Origin: Neorhizobium sp. UBA3556
GTDB lineage: Bacteria; Pseudomonadota; Alphaproteobacteria; Rhizobiales; Rhizobiaceae
Reading direction: 5' to 3'
Length of the DNA stretch: 64,000 nt
Assembly: GCA_002376235.1 (NCBI GenBank)
Contig: DFNX01000010.1
Coordinates: 290,077-354,076, forward strand
Each line of letters begins with the position of its first letter. Position 1 is the stretch's first letter. Below the pieces are notes generated by a model. The model did not search any database and was not told the DNA's origin. It saw only the letters and a list, made by a program, of their open reading frames with translations. A program made the position numbers and the translations under genes. This document shows, in pieces, positions 35,873 through 44,958 of the stretch.

Positions 35873-36303
35873 GTTTCAGCCCCACGCGGCACCGCCAGCG
35901 TATAGCCGAGCACCGCCACCGTGTTCCCCGGGCGTTCCTGAACCGCGGCCATGGCGGCGTCATCGTCTGCGCTCCCGCCAGTCCGCCGAGAAGGATGACA
36001 GGGTTCATCCGCAGGACATCGAAGCGTGCTTACGAACCAGTCGACCATAGGTCACTCTTTCGGTGGATCGCTGGGGCATGCGAGGAGGTCGATCCCGCGC
36101 TCACAATGCACCCGGACGGCTTTCGTCTACTCCTCCAGCATCTGCGTCGGAGCGCCGGGCTCAAGGTCGCTCAACAATGATCGTTCGCGAAGTAAGATAC
36201 GGTATTTTACCGATGCTCCGCCGTATCCTACCCTGGCCGCAGCCTGTCGCCCTGGTGATGGCACCAGCCGGATTTCACAACCGGCTGGGGGACAAGGAAA
36301 GCT
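35873..36303. other. Intergenic region upstream of the SulP gene
   Basis: A 431-bp stretch with no coding frame I can support. It contains the palindrome CGGTATTTTACCG (around 36200-36213) and an 8-bp inverted repeat CCAGCCGG-N9-CCGGCTGG at 36264-36288 that may terminate the leftward 99-residue gene. Confidence 0.5.
36264..36288 (-). terminator. Hairpin downstream of the 99-residue gene
   Basis: Arms CCAGCCGG and CCGGCTGG pair perfectly over 8 bp with a 9-nt loop, 15 bp past the leftward stop codon at 36304. No T run follows, so termination is only suggested by position. Confidence 0.4.
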
Positions 36304-36600
36304 CTAAGGTCGAGGGGGGCGCAACAGAATGACATTGGCCCTGGACAGGATCTCCTCGATTTCCCCGGAAAGACCGGCGACCAGCTCTTCATATTCGAGC
36401 CGCCTTGCCTCCATCACATTCGCCGGCAATTGCCCGCAGGCCGCAAGCGCTTTCTGGGCATCCGCAAGGTCTTCGCAGAGCCCTCGAAAATCATCGTCCA
36501 GCCTGAACAGTCCTTCGACCTCTCGCGTCTGCGCGGGAAATTGCAGGAGTGCGGCCGCAAGACCGGGCGAAGATGATGATTGACCTGAGTTTGAACCCAT
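36304..36600 (-). CDS. Hypothetical helical protein
   Basis: About 98 residues from the ATG at 36600. It starts with a Ser/Gly-rich stretch, then an amphipathic helical region with regularly spaced Leu/Ala and acidic residues ('LDDDFRGLCEDLADAQKALAACG', 'EYEELVAGLSGEIEEILSR') suggestive of a short coiled coil. No signal peptide. Not recognised. It diverges from ppk2 and shares with it an upstream region that carries a CGTATTTTACACGA motif at 36665-36678. Confidence 0.5.
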   Translation of the reverse strand: MGSNSGQSSSSPGLAAALLQFPAQTREVEGLFRLDDDFRGLCEDLADAQKALAACGQLPANVMEARRLEYEELVAGLSGEIEEILSRANVILLRPPRP

Positions 36601-36603
36601 CAC

Positions 36604-36913
36604 GCCTCTCGGCTCCCGGTGGCAAGAGAATTGTCAAGTCTACAGCGGATGAAGGCGCGATCAGCGTATTTTACACGAACCTACTGATCCGATGGGGCCG
36701 ACGGCGTGGGGTCCGCGCTCGTGAAGTGACGAAAAGCAGCCACCTGGACCGGTTGGGCCCCTGACAGCGACGGTCCTTCCGGCGCGTCCGGGACGACTCT
36801 CGCAACACAGAGACTACGGGAACCTACGGGCCTCCGGTCTCTGACCGAAATAAGCTCGTGAAGAATAGCCACGCCAGGAGGTCTGGCGTGAAAAACCGGT
36901 TATGGAGGCTGAC
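36604..36913. promoter_or_regulatory. Divergent intergenic region between the 99-residue gene and ppk2
   Basis: A 310-bp gap holding CGTATTTTACACGA (36665-36678). The identical 14-mer occurs at 41737-41750, and the shared core GTATTTTAC recurs near 36.20 and 44.22 kb. Nothing else distinctive was seen. Confidence 0.45.
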
Positions 36914-37759
36914 ATGAACGAACTGCACGAAAGGAGCCACGACAAGGACAAGAAGGACAAGAAGGACAAAAAGGCGTGGAACTACACAAAGGAGATGAAG
37001 AAGCTCCAGATCGAGCTCGCGCATCTCCAGGCATGGGTCAAGGATTCCGGCCTCAGGGTCGTCATTATCTTCGAGGGGCGCGACGCCGCTGGCAAGGGTG
37101 GGATCATCAAGCGAATCCTCGAAAAGGTCAGCCCTCGCGTATTCCGGGTCGTCGCGCTGCCGGCCCCCACGGACCGCGAAAAATCTCAGATCTACATGCA
37201 GCGTTATATCGCCCACTTTCCCGCAGCCGGCGAGATCGTCATCTTTGATCGAAGCTGGTACAACAGGCCAGGTGTCGACAGGATCATGGGCTTTTGCTCC
37301 GAGAAGAAAGCCCACCGTTTCCTCGAGCTTGCTCCCCGCTTCGAGGCTTCGATCGTCGAAAGCGGCATCCTGCTTCTCAAATATTTCCTGGTCGTCAGTG
37401 AGGAGGAACAGGAGCGCCGGTTCAAGCAGCGGATCGAGGATCCTTTGCGGCAATGGAAGCTCAGCCCGATGGACGTCGAATCCTATCGTCGCTGGTGGGA
37501 TTACACCCGCGCCTATGACGAGATGCTACGCATGACCGATACCCACCACGCGCCGTGGTGGATCGTCCATTCTGACGACAAGAAACGCGCCCGCGTGAAC
37601 TGCATCTCCCACATCCTGTCATCCATCCCCTACGAACACATCCCGTTCAAGGCGCCTGATCTTGGCAAGCGCCAGAAGCAGCCGAATGACTATGTCGAAG
37701 ACCGCAGCCCTCGGCATGTTGTCCCGGATCTGTCTCGATCGGCACATGCCGGTGGTTGA
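36914..37759 (+). CDS. ppk2: Polyphosphate kinase 2 family protein
   Basis: Protein of 281 residues from the ATG at 36914, chosen because GGAGG lies 5 nt upstream; an ATG at 36902 overlaps that site. A Lys/Asp-rich N-terminus (repeated KKD, residues 10-20) precedes the P-loop kinase domain with Walker A 'GRDAAGKGG' (55-63), Walker B 'FDRSWYNR' (110-117) and lid motif 'RRFKQRIEDPLRQWKLSPMD'. PPK2 enzymes transfer phosphate between polyphosphate and nucleoside mono- or diphosphates. Single PPK2 domain; class I-like by length. It is followed 27 nt later by the AI-2E family gene, so the two are probably co-transcribed. Confidence 0.93.
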   Translation: MNELHERSHDKDKKDKKDKKAWNYTKEMKKLQIELAHLQAWVKDSGLRVVIIFEGRDAAGKGGIIKRILEKVSPRVFRVVALPAPTDREKSQIYMQRYIAHFPAAGEIVIFDRSWYNRPGVDRIMGFCSEKKAHRFLELAPRFEASIVESGILLLKYFLVVSEEEQERRFKQRIEDPLRQWKLSPMDVESYRRWWDYTRAYDEMLRMTDTHHAPWWIVHSDDKKRARVNCISHILSSIPYEHIPFKAPDLGKRQKQPNDYVEDRSPRHVVPDLSRSAHAGG

Positions 37760-37786
37760 ATTTGCAACCAGCGGCCAGTCCGGACC

Positions 37787-38923
37787 ATGACAAGCGCCCC
37801 TCCCTCGGACGAAAAGCGACAGGAAGACCGCGCGGTATCGAGTCATATCTCGATCGAGGCTCGGGTCAGCGATCTGCTGCGGATCGGCTTCATTGCGGTA
37901 TTCGCCTATTGGTCTGCCCAACTGATCGCGCCGTTCGCACTCATCGTCATTTGGGCGGCCATCCTCACAGTCGCGCTCTATCCCGTTTTCGACTTTCTCA
38001 GCCGTCTTCTGGGCGGCCGGCCATTGCTCGCGGCCATCCTCCTCGTTGCCGCATGTCTTGTCGTGATAGTCAGTCCGCTGGCGCTGGCGGCGTCCGATTT
38101 GGTCCGCACCGCGCAATCCGTCTTCGCCGATGCGGCGGGCTTCAGTGTCCCGAAGGCGCCGGAGCGGCTCAACGATCTGCCTCTAATAGGCGCCAGGCTG
38201 TATTCCGCGTGGAACGAGGCAGCCGGTAACCTGGCGGCGGCCATCGTGTCTTTCCAGGCGCCATTGCGCGAAGCGGGAGGGCTGATCTTGGCCAAAGTGT
38301 TGTCGATCGGCGGCGGCATCCTCAGCTTCATCGCCTCGGTCTTGCTTTGCGGCTTCTTCCTGACGACGGCGCCGCGCTTGTCGGCGGGAATCCGGGGCCT
38401 AGCAGCGCGTATCGCTGGCGACCGCGGTGTCGGCTTTGCAAGACTCGCAGGCATCACAATCAAAAATGTGTCGCGCGGCGTCATCGGCGTGGCGCTGCTG
38501 CAGACACTTCTGTGCGGGCTGGTTTTCGTCGCCTTTGGCGTGCCCGCGCGCGGCGCCTTCACCTATGGCGTGTTCGTCCTCTGCCTCATACAGATCGGGC
38601 CGGGCCTTATCCTGCTGCCGCTGATTGTCTGGAGCTGGTTTTCCTGGCCTTTCGAGACAGCCCTCCTCTTCACCGCAGTCACAGTCCCCGTCATGCTTGT
38701 CGATAACATTCTCAAGCCCATCCTGATCTCGCGCGGGCTGTCGACGCCCATGCCGGTCATTCTGGTAGGAGTAATCGGCGGAACGATCACACATGGGCTG
38801 GTCGGACTTTTCATCGGCCCCATCGTGCTTGGCGTGTTTTATGATCTCCTGGCGGCCTGGGCGTGGGCTGCGCCGCCGCAGCACGCGGATCGGATTAGCG
38901 ACATGGATGAGACGCGTCTCTAG
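37787..38923 (+). CDS. AI-2E family membrane transporter (PF01594 type)
   Basis: Protein of 378 residues with seven or eight membrane helices and the family's typical conserved C-terminal half ('GAFTYGVFVLCLIQIGPGLILLPLIVWSW', 'VDNILKPILISRGLSTPMPVILVGVIGG', 'GLFIGPIVLGVFYDLL'). Family members have been linked to AI-2 export and to Na+/H+ exchange; nothing here separates these. It follows ppk2 closely, suggesting a stress or ion function. A short gap then meets the leftward DUF2950 gene. Confidence 0.87.
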   Translation: MTSAPPSDEKRQEDRAVSSHISIEARVSDLLRIGFIAVFAYWSAQLIAPFALIVIWAAILTVALYPVFDFLSRLLGGRPLLAAILLVAACLVVIVSPLALAASDLVRTAQSVFADAAGFSVPKAPERLNDLPLIGARLYSAWNEAAGNLAAAIVSFQAPLREAGGLILAKVLSIGGGILSFIASVLLCGFFLTTAPRLSAGIRGLAARIAGDRGVGFARLAGITIKNVSRGVIGVALLQTLLCGLVFVAFGVPARGAFTYGVFVLCLIQIGPGLILLPLIVWSWFSWPFETALLFTAVTVPVMLVDNILKPILISRGLSTPMPVILVGVIGGTITHGLVGLFIGPIVLGVFYDLLAAWAWAAPPQHADRISDMDETRL

Positions 38924-39020
38924 AGAGGTTGCAGTGAAGTGCACGACGGCTTTGCATCCGCCACCGCGTAAATCAGAGGATTGAAGTGGCTTTCTCGGTT
39001 CGAGGAAAGGCGGAACGTTC

Positions 39021-39956
39021 CTAGTCTTGCGTGATGTCCCAGCGATCATCAGGGTTGAACAACCGGATCGCCGATGCCCGCTTTTCCGTGCTATCGCCCA
39101 GATCCCTCTCATAAACGATACCGGAATGGTCGACGATGAAGGTCTGGACGCCCGTGACCCTGTAGCGAACAGGCCAGGCCACCAGCGCAAACCCGTTCGT
39201 CATATTGCCGTTGATGACGTAGCTGTGCTCACCGCCGAGCACGTTCGGCCCCTGACCTGTCAGGATCCGATAACGGTAGCCGTAGTAGCCATCGCCGCGC
39301 TTGGCCTTGCTGAAGGCCGCGGTCTCGATCATCGGACCGGCCGGGCTTTCCTCTTCGTCCTCTCTCGGCTCCCAATATAGGCCATCATGCCGGCCTGGTG
39401 TGCTAATCAACCGCTGTGCGAATTCATGGACCCGGTCGTTGTCCTCGTCGACCAGCGCATATTCAAACTGGGCCTCGACATATTCCTGCACTGTGCGGAT
39501 CGCGGCAAGTTCGTTCTCGCCGATCCTTCGGTTGACGATCTCTTCCAGGCCGATCTCGGTATCGAAGGCCCATCGTCCATCCTCTTGCCTCGAGAGCGGA
39601 AAGGGCAAGGGCCACAAGACCTCCCCGACGGCAACGACCTTGAATTCCTGGACATCCTGGAGGCGCAATTGCCGCGAGGCTCCGTCGCGGATCAGGGCAA
39701 GGCTCAGCATGGCCTCGTTGCTGGCACGCAGCTTTGCCGCATCCAGTCCGAGCAGCTGTGCCAGGCCGTCGACGTCATTGGCCTTCAAGACGTCCCTGAA
39801 CTGGTCCAGCGCTGCCGAAGGCTCGGTGAAGGACGGCGGCTTTCCGGCCTTGAACTCCGAGAGGTTGGTCTGCAGCTGCGCCGCCATGGGCCCCGCTAGG
39901 GCAAGGGCGGCAGCCGTCACGGCAACGCCGACGAGAGATCTAAACGCTTGTACCAT
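39021..39956 (-). CDS. DUF2950 family secreted protein
   Basis: Protein of 311 residues with an N-terminal signal peptide ('LVGVAVTAAALALAGPMAA'). The conserved DUF2950 body includes 'EFKVVAVGEVLWPLPFPLSRQEDGRWAFDTEIG', 'GYYGYRYRILTGQGPNVLGGEHSYVI' and 'TGVQTFIVDHSGIVYERDLG'. Function unknown; predicted periplasmic. It is the second gene after DUF3300 on the same strand, 29 nt apart, a pairing common in proteobacteria. Confidence 0.88.
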   Translation of the reverse strand: MVQAFRSLVGVAVTAAALALAGPMAAQLQTNLSEFKAGKPPSFTEPSAALDQFRDVLKANDVDGLAQLLGLDAAKLRASNEAMLSLALIRDGASRQLRLQDVQEFKVVAVGEVLWPLPFPLSRQEDGRWAFDTEIGLEEIVNRRIGENELAAIRTVQEYVEAQFEYALVDEDNDRVHEFAQRLISTPGRHDGLYWEPREDEEESPAGPMIETAAFSKAKRGDGYYGYRYRILTGQGPNVLGGEHSYVINGNMTNGFALVAWPVRYRVTGVQTFIVDHSGIVYERDLGDSTEKRASAIRLFNPDDRWDITQD

Positions 39957-39985
39957 GGTCCATCTCCAAGAATTGTGCTGGAAAA

Positions 39986-41386
39986 TTACCGGCGCCCGCC
40001 GCGGCCACCGCGGCCGCCGCCACCGTGATGCATCGGACGCCCGCCACCGCGCGGAGCCGCACGCGGTGCTCCCCGCTGTCCTCCGCCCATGCTGTAGGCA
40101 CCGCGCTTGGAAGATACGGCCTCTCGACGACCGGGCTGCACGTTGCCGAGCGCATTTGGCTGGCGGGCGCGATTATCGGGTCGCGCCGCCATTTTAGGCG
40201 CAGATGGCTTATTCTTCGGCTTGGCGGCAGATTGGGACGCACGGCGCGTTTCGCCGGCCGGCCGGTTGGCGACTGTCTGGTTGCTGCGCGCTCCCGCGGC
40301 AGGCCTATTCTCGCTGGCCCGCTGGCCCGCCGGTCTTGAATTCTGTTTCAGCCCCTCCGTGGTCTTGCGTCGGATGTCGTCGGGACGTGGTCCGGCTTGT
40401 CTGTTGGCTATTCCATCGCCGGCCTTGCGATCCCGGACCTGATTCTTCAACGCATTGCGGTTGTCCGACACCAGGCCGGATTTGATCGCCGAGCGATCGA
40501 GGCCGCTGAGCTGGTTCCTGCCGATGCTCAGCTTGCTGCGATCGACCTTGCTCCAGTCGACATCCTTCATCTTGAGTTTGCCGTTGAAGTTGCGGTCGTT
40601 GAAGCAATTGTTGCAATCGATGTCGAGCTCGCCGCCATCCCAGTTGCCGCCCCAGACACCCCAGTCGTCCCAGTTGACGATGGCAGCCCAGGCGATGCCG
40701 GTCACCGCGCCGGCAAAGAACGCCGCACCGGGGTAATAATAGCTGTCATGATAATCGCTGGCATAAGAGACGGGCTGAACCGCATATCCCGGCTCGTAGA
40801 GCATCTGCGGCGGATATTGCGGGATATAGACCTTCTCCGGATCGGTCGAACGAATGACGACATTCTCGTTCTCGACCACCACGGTAATCTTTTCATCCGT
40901 CTTGATGACATCCTTGGCTACGGCTTCTTCCCGAAGCTGCTGAATAGCGATCAGGACGTCCTTCTGCTGATACCGCAGAGCGGTGCCAAGCGACTGGGTC
41001 CAGGAAAGGTCCTCACTCATCATCTTGACGACATCGGGGTAGTTGAGGAGCGAGATCACGCTCCCGTCCCACTCTGCTTTCGGCTTAAGCTCCTTGTCTT
41101 TCTGTCTCGCCTGCAGGAAGCGATCGGCCTCCACGATCTGCAGCGGAACAAGCGACGCGGCGGAAATCGCGGCGACCAGTTCATCGGGATAGAGGGCGAT
41201 GCGCGCCACGAGAACCTCGAGCTCATCGTCGGACAAAAGAGAGCTTTCGGCAGCTGCGGCAGGAGGCGCGCCTCCAGGATTGGGCGTGGCCGTCGGAGCC
41301 TGCGAGAATGCAGGCAGGCCTGGATATGTCGAAACAAGCGCCAGCGCGGAAAGGCCCGCGACAAGCGTGAAGGTTTTCGATTTCAT
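39986..41386 (-). CDS. DUF3300 family exported protein with RG-rich tail
   Basis: Protein of 466 residues from the ATG at 41386. It has a signal peptide ('FTLVAGLSALALVSTYPGLPAFS' region), a DUF3300 domain (~50-210; 'LVARIALYPDELVAAISAASL', 'EKVYIPQYPPQMLYEPGY'), a Tyr/Trp/Asp-rich middle, and a low-complexity basic tail rich in Arg, Asn, Ala and Gly ending in repeated GGRGG. The tail may bind polyanions such as cell-surface polysaccharide or nucleic acid, which is inference. Coupled with DUF2950 downstream. Confidence 0.88.
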   Translation of the reverse strand: MKSKTFTLVAGLSALALVSTYPGLPAFSQAPTATPNPGGAPPAAAAESSLLSDDELEVLVARIALYPDELVAAISAASLVPLQIVEADRFLQARQKDKELKPKAEWDGSVISLLNYPDVVKMMSEDLSWTQSLGTALRYQQKDVLIAIQQLREEAVAKDVIKTDEKITVVVENENVVIRSTDPEKVYIPQYPPQMLYEPGYAVQPVSYASDYHDSYYYPGAAFFAGAVTGIAWAAIVNWDDWGVWGGNWDGGELDIDCNNCFNDRNFNGKLKMKDVDWSKVDRSKLSIGRNQLSGLDRSAIKSGLVSDNRNALKNQVRDRKAGDGIANRQAGPRPDDIRRKTTEGLKQNSRPAGQRASENRPAAGARSNQTVANRPAGETRRASQSAAKPKNKPSAPKMAARPDNRARQPNALGNVQPGRREAVSSKRGAYSMGGGQRGAPRAAPRGGGRPMHHGGGGRGGRGGRR

Positions 41387-41904
41387 CACCTGTCAACCTC
41401 ATCGCAATGTTCGGCAATCGTCTTTCGGGGCTGCGACCACGTGTTTCGCCTGACCATGCCTCGGTTCTTCGAGACATTACGCAACGCTGTGTATTTCGCC
41501 GTAGCGACGAACGCCGCGGCGACCCCAAGCCACTTCATAAACCGCCCTTCTGATGAAGAGGCGTAGTTTACGCGATGATACTTTTCATCCTGACGCGCTC
41601 GCGCCACGCATCAGGCAACTGGCCGAACCGAACTTGCCTAGACGCGAAGCATGAGGCTTTCCCCGACACCAGCCGGGACGGTCACCTTTCTCGCCAAAAC
41701 GGGAGGCTAGAGGGCAGTTGCGAAAGCCAGCTTCCCCGTATTTTACACGATATTACAAGCAATGAGACCGCTTTGGTGCATATCGTCTGCGAGAAATCGC
41801 GAGCTAGCGGAGCACCCCGAAACCAGCCTCGGACCATAACTTGGAGCCTGCACGAATCTCGCGCCGGCAGTGCTGACGCCTTATTTGGTGAGAAGGAAAT
41901 CTCG
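41387..41904. promoter_or_regulatory. Divergent intergenic region between DUF3300 and the small membrane protein/HlyD pair
   Basis: A 518-bp gap. Long frames through it are low-complexity and are not supported as genes. It holds CGTATTTTACACGA at 41737-41750, identical to the site upstream of ppk2. Promoters for both divergent operons are expected here. Confidence 0.45.
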
Positions 41905-42345
41905 ATGGAGCGAACTCCCCATCCGGCGGCGATAGATCACCTACCAATCTTCATCACCGGTCCCGGTCAGACAGACTACCTCTTCATCGGGGTAGTCGTT
42001 TTTCTGATCCTTACCATCCTGATTATTGGAAACCTCTATTTCCAGCTCCATGCCGTGCCCGAACGGACGGCGCATCGGGCGAGCAAAGTGCAGTTGGAGG
42101 TCGTAGCGGTCCTCGCCCTGATTTCCCTATTCACGCACAATCATCTCTTCTGGATCGCCGGCCTTTTGTTGGCTTTTGTCCAAATCCCCGACTTCTCGAC
42201 ACCGCTCTATTCAATCGCACAATCGCTTGGAAAGCTTTCCGGCCGAGATGTCGAGATGGAGATCGATGGGGCGACGGACGAGAAGGACGCGCCGCACTCT
42301 GACAACGCACACCCGAAAAGCGATATCGGTGATGAAAGGGCCTGA
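41905..42345 (+). CDS. Small membrane protein partnered with an HlyD-family protein
   Basis: Protein of 146 residues from the ATG at 41905 (GAAGGAAAT upstream); the longer frame upstream is not supported. Two or three membrane helices are visible ('YLFIGVVVFLILTILIIGNLYF' region and 'LEVVAVLALISLF...FWIAGLLLAFVQ'). A polar C-terminal tail is rich in Asp/Glu/Lys. Its stop is 3 nt before the HlyD-family gene, the arrangement of YiaW/YibI-like proteins with YiaV/YibH. Likely an inner-membrane partner of the HlyD protein. Confidence 0.75.
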   Translation: MERTPHPAAIDHLPIFITGPGQTDYLFIGVVVFLILTILIIGNLYFQLHAVPERTAHRASKVQLEVVAVLALISLFTHNHLFWIAGLLLAFVQIPDFSTPLYSIAQSLGKLSGRDVEMEIDGATDEKDAPHSDNAHPKSDIGDERA

Positions 42346-42347
42346 AC

Positions 42348-43574
42348 ATGCTGGAACTGATGCTCTGCTCTCTGCTGACGATCTTTCCGGATTATCTCTA
42401 TCGACGCTACGGTCAGCAAAAGCGGATCGGCCGGGAGATTACCCTGTATACGATGTGGTACGAGTTGCGCTGGGGCATATCGGCCTGCCTGCTGCTTACG
42501 ATTTCACTGATAACGCTTATCTTCTACTTCCATCCTTCGACCAAGAACGTGACAGCGGTGTTCCGCACGGTGACGATCCTGCCGGAAACTGTCGGACGCG
42601 TCGATGAGGTCTATGTCGGGATCAACCAGAAGGTCGATGCGGGCGCCCCGCTTTTTCGCCTTGAAGACTCGCAACAAAAAGCCGCTGTCGAAACAGCAAG
42701 ACGGCAGGTGGCCGAACTCGATGCTCAGGCCGATGTCGCGCAGACCGAACTGGCAACCGCCGATTCACAGATCCAGGAAGCGACAGGCGCGCTGCAGAGC
42801 GCGATCGACGAATACGACATGAAAGCGCAATTGTTGACCAAGGATGCCGTGGCCCGCCGCGAGGTCCAGCGGCTCGCCAATATGATCGAGTCGCGCAAGG
42901 GCACGCTCGGGGCGGCGATGGCAAAGAAGGAAACTCTCTCCACGCAAATCCGGGTGCTCTTGCCCGCGCAGAAAGCAAGCGCCGAAGCCGCTCTCGCTCA
43001 GGCGCAGGTCGAACTGGACAAGACGCTCGTGCGTGCCGGCGTGGCTGGCACGGTCCAGCAGTTCACCCTTAGGGTCGGCGATGTCGTCAACACGATGATA
43101 CGGCCCGCCGGCATTCTCGTTCCGGCAGAGGCTGGGCGGGGCAACCTGGTCGCCGGCTTCGGGCAGATCGAGGCACAGGTGATGAAGAAGGGAATGATCG
43201 CCGAAGCGACCTGTATCGGCAAGCCGTTCGTCATCATTCCGCTGGTCGTGACAGAAGTGCAGGACGTGATCGCGGCCGGTCAGCTGCGGCCGTCGGACCA
43301 GTTGATCGACGTCCAGCAACTGAGCAGGCCCGGAACGCTGACAGTCTTCCTGCAACCGCTCTACGAGGGTGGCCTGGCCGATATCCCTCCCGGCAGCAGC
43401 TGCATCGCCAATGCCTACACGAGCAATCACGATGCGCTTGCGCGCGACGACATCGGGTCGGCGGAATGGCTCTTCCTGCATGCGGTCGACGCGGTTGGTC
43501 TCGTGCATGCCATGATACTGAGAATGCAGGCAGTTCTGCTTCCGGTCCAGACCTTGGTTCTCACCGGGCACTAG
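42348..43574 (+). CDS. HlyD-family membrane fusion protein (YibH/EmrA-like)
   Basis: Protein of 408 residues. A cytoplasmic N-terminus and one membrane helix (~46-64) lead to a barrel-sandwich domain ('VGRVDEVYVGINQKVDAGAPLFRLEDSQQKAAVE' region), a helical hairpin (~105-215) and a beta domain ('ARGVAGTVQQF'-like 'VRAGVAGTVQQFTLRVGD'). No RND or ABC pump gene follows, as in YibH/YiaV systems, where the partner is the small membrane protein encoded just upstream. Probably exports an unknown compound or maintains the envelope. Confidence 0.85.
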   Translation: MLELMLCSLLTIFPDYLYRRYGQQKRIGREITLYTMWYELRWGISACLLLTISLITLIFYFHPSTKNVTAVFRTVTILPETVGRVDEVYVGINQKVDAGAPLFRLEDSQQKAAVETARRQVAELDAQADVAQTELATADSQIQEATGALQSAIDEYDMKAQLLTKDAVARREVQRLANMIESRKGTLGAAMAKKETLSTQIRVLLPAQKASAEAALAQAQVELDKTLVRAGVAGTVQQFTLRVGDVVNTMIRPAGILVPAEAGRGNLVAGFGQIEAQVMKKGMIAEATCIGKPFVIIPLVVTEVQDVIAAGQLRPSDQLIDVQQLSRPGTLTVFLQPLYEGGLADIPPGSSCIANAYTSNHDALARDDIGSAEWLFLHAVDAVGLVHAMILRMQAVLLPVQTLVLTGH

Positions 43575-43664
43575 AGTTCCCGGCGGAACCTGCCAGGGGC
43601 GAAAACTCGAACAGCCGGTCGCGGGTGATCCGATCCTCACGCCATATCGGTATTGGAGTGGCTC

Positions 43665-44067
43665 ATGCCGAAAGCAGTTCCGGCAGGAATTCGCAGCGCT
43701 TCTGCGTCCGGAACCGCGCAACATCATAAGATTGGAGGCGTTTCGAGGAAAAGCGGAACCGTCCGGGCCGGTATGGTCGCTCTGCTTCTGGCGGCTGCGG
43801 CCTTACCGAGGGCGTCATGGTTCCGGTCTTTGCCTCCACCGCCGAGGTCGGCGGCAAGGTGGAGATGCTGGTCGCGACAATCACGGCAAGTTCGCCGCGA
43901 GCCCGGAAATAGTCCAGCTCATCGGGCAACGCCTCATCATGGGGCAGACGCTTACGGATTCGACAGTCACCCTAAACCAAGGCATTACCGCCGTCGTCGT
44001 CGGCACGGTGACAAGCATCGGCAATGTTGCGGCAACGACGGTTGCCGCACCAGCTGCTATACTGTGA
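43665..44067 (+). pseudogene. Frameshifted small secreted protein gene
   Basis: Three frames join to give one sensible product: a signal-peptide-like stretch ('AGMVALLLAAAAL', frame 1, to ~43803), then 'EGVMVPVFASTAEVGGKVEMLVATITA' split over frame 2 (to ~43889), then 'SPEIVQLIGQRLIMGQTLTD...VTSIGNVAATTV' in frame 3 to the stop at 44067. One base appears missing at each joint. The repeated Val/Thr/Gly character suggests a secreted beta-rich protein. Family not recognised. Either an inactivated gene or two sequencing errors. Confidence 0.45.
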
Positions 44068-44218
44068 TAGCCCTCTACCACGAGGCGCGCGGCAATCTGC
44101 CCCCGGTGGGACACTCGATAGCGATCTCGTTCCGCAGCACCTCGTCCAGTAGATGATGACTGCACTGGCTGCGACCTTCCTGCCTGCTTGTCTGGGGCCA
44201 TGTAGGGACGCGTCTAAT

Positions 44219-44232
44219 ACCGTAAAATACGT
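44219..44232. promoter_or_regulatory. GTATTTTAC palindromic core, fourth occurrence
   Basis: Read on the complementary strand the site is ACGTATTTTACGGT, sharing the GTATTTTAC core with sites at about 36.20, 36.67 and 41.74 kb. It lies ~220 bp upstream of the aspartate decarboxylase fragment. Confidence 0.35.
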
Positions 44233-44451
44233 CCACAACCGCGTGCCGCCATGCGACCGTGATCCGTCTCCATGTCTCAGGAAAAGAGAGAACGCCACGC
44301 TTTTGCGCCTGAACGCGCCTTTACCCTGCAGGTGTCGCCCCTTCGCTCAAATCGACATGGACGAAGTCTGGCACCTCGAGCATCGGTCCGCAGGAACCCG
44401 TACCGTTGATAGAGAAACACTCTGCCTAACCAGGAGAAAGAGGAAGCCGCC

Positions 44452-44958
44452 ATGGTCGATGCGAGCATCTACGCCAAGTTCGAGGACCTGAGCCCTTTCG
44501 AAATCAAGGATGAACTTTTTCGGCCCGCACAGGTCGACAAGGCCGGCAAGACCTATCTCAACGCCGGGCGAGGCAATCCCAATTGGATCGCGACGCGGGC
44601 CCGAGAGGCCTTCTTTCTTCTCGGCCAGTTTGCCTTGACCGAGAAGAAGCGAACGTTCCTCAATGCCGGGGCCGGACTCGCCGGAATGCCGCCCAGGAAC
44701 GGCTGCTATGATCGCCTCAAGGCTTGGGTCCTGACGCACAAGTCAGCCCCTGACACGCCGGGTGCCGACACGCTCGAAGCCGCTGTCGATTTCTCCAACC
44801 TGCCGGACGAATCCTACAGCGCCATCGGACGAGGCATACGGGCCGTCGCTCGCGGTTATTTTCAGGCCTATCGCGCCGCGCAGGGCGAGGGCGCAGCCCT
44901 AGCCATTTTCGACCGCGACCTGCCTACCTCCGGGCCGAGCTGGAGCGGCGAGAATTGA
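44452..44958 (+). pseudogene. N-terminal fragment of bifunctional aspartate aminotransferase / aspartate 4-decarboxylase
   Basis: The first ~150 of 168 residues match the N-terminus of AsdA: 'FEDLSPFEIKDEL', 'YLNAGRGNPNWIATRAREAFFLLGQFAL' and the glycine-rich segment after it. Full AsdA is ~530 residues with a PLP-binding aminotransferase fold that is entirely missing here. The end of the frame is out of phase: shifting one base near 44920 gives a longer helical tail ('YLRAELERRELTDRD') that runs to about 45060. It is a remnant, or a stand-alone domain of unknown role; no PLP lysine is present. Confidence 0.6.

Noticed and set aside
40397..41566. Long + frame opposite DUF3300 that could be read as a regulator-like gene
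   Set aside because: It is the antisense of DUF3300 and its low-complexity tail; no domain fits.
41575..41904. N-terminal extension of the small membrane protein gene
   Set aside because: The stretch is Ser/Arg/His-rich and contains a putative regulatory motif; the ATG at 41905 has a good ribosome-binding site and begins the hydrophobic protein.
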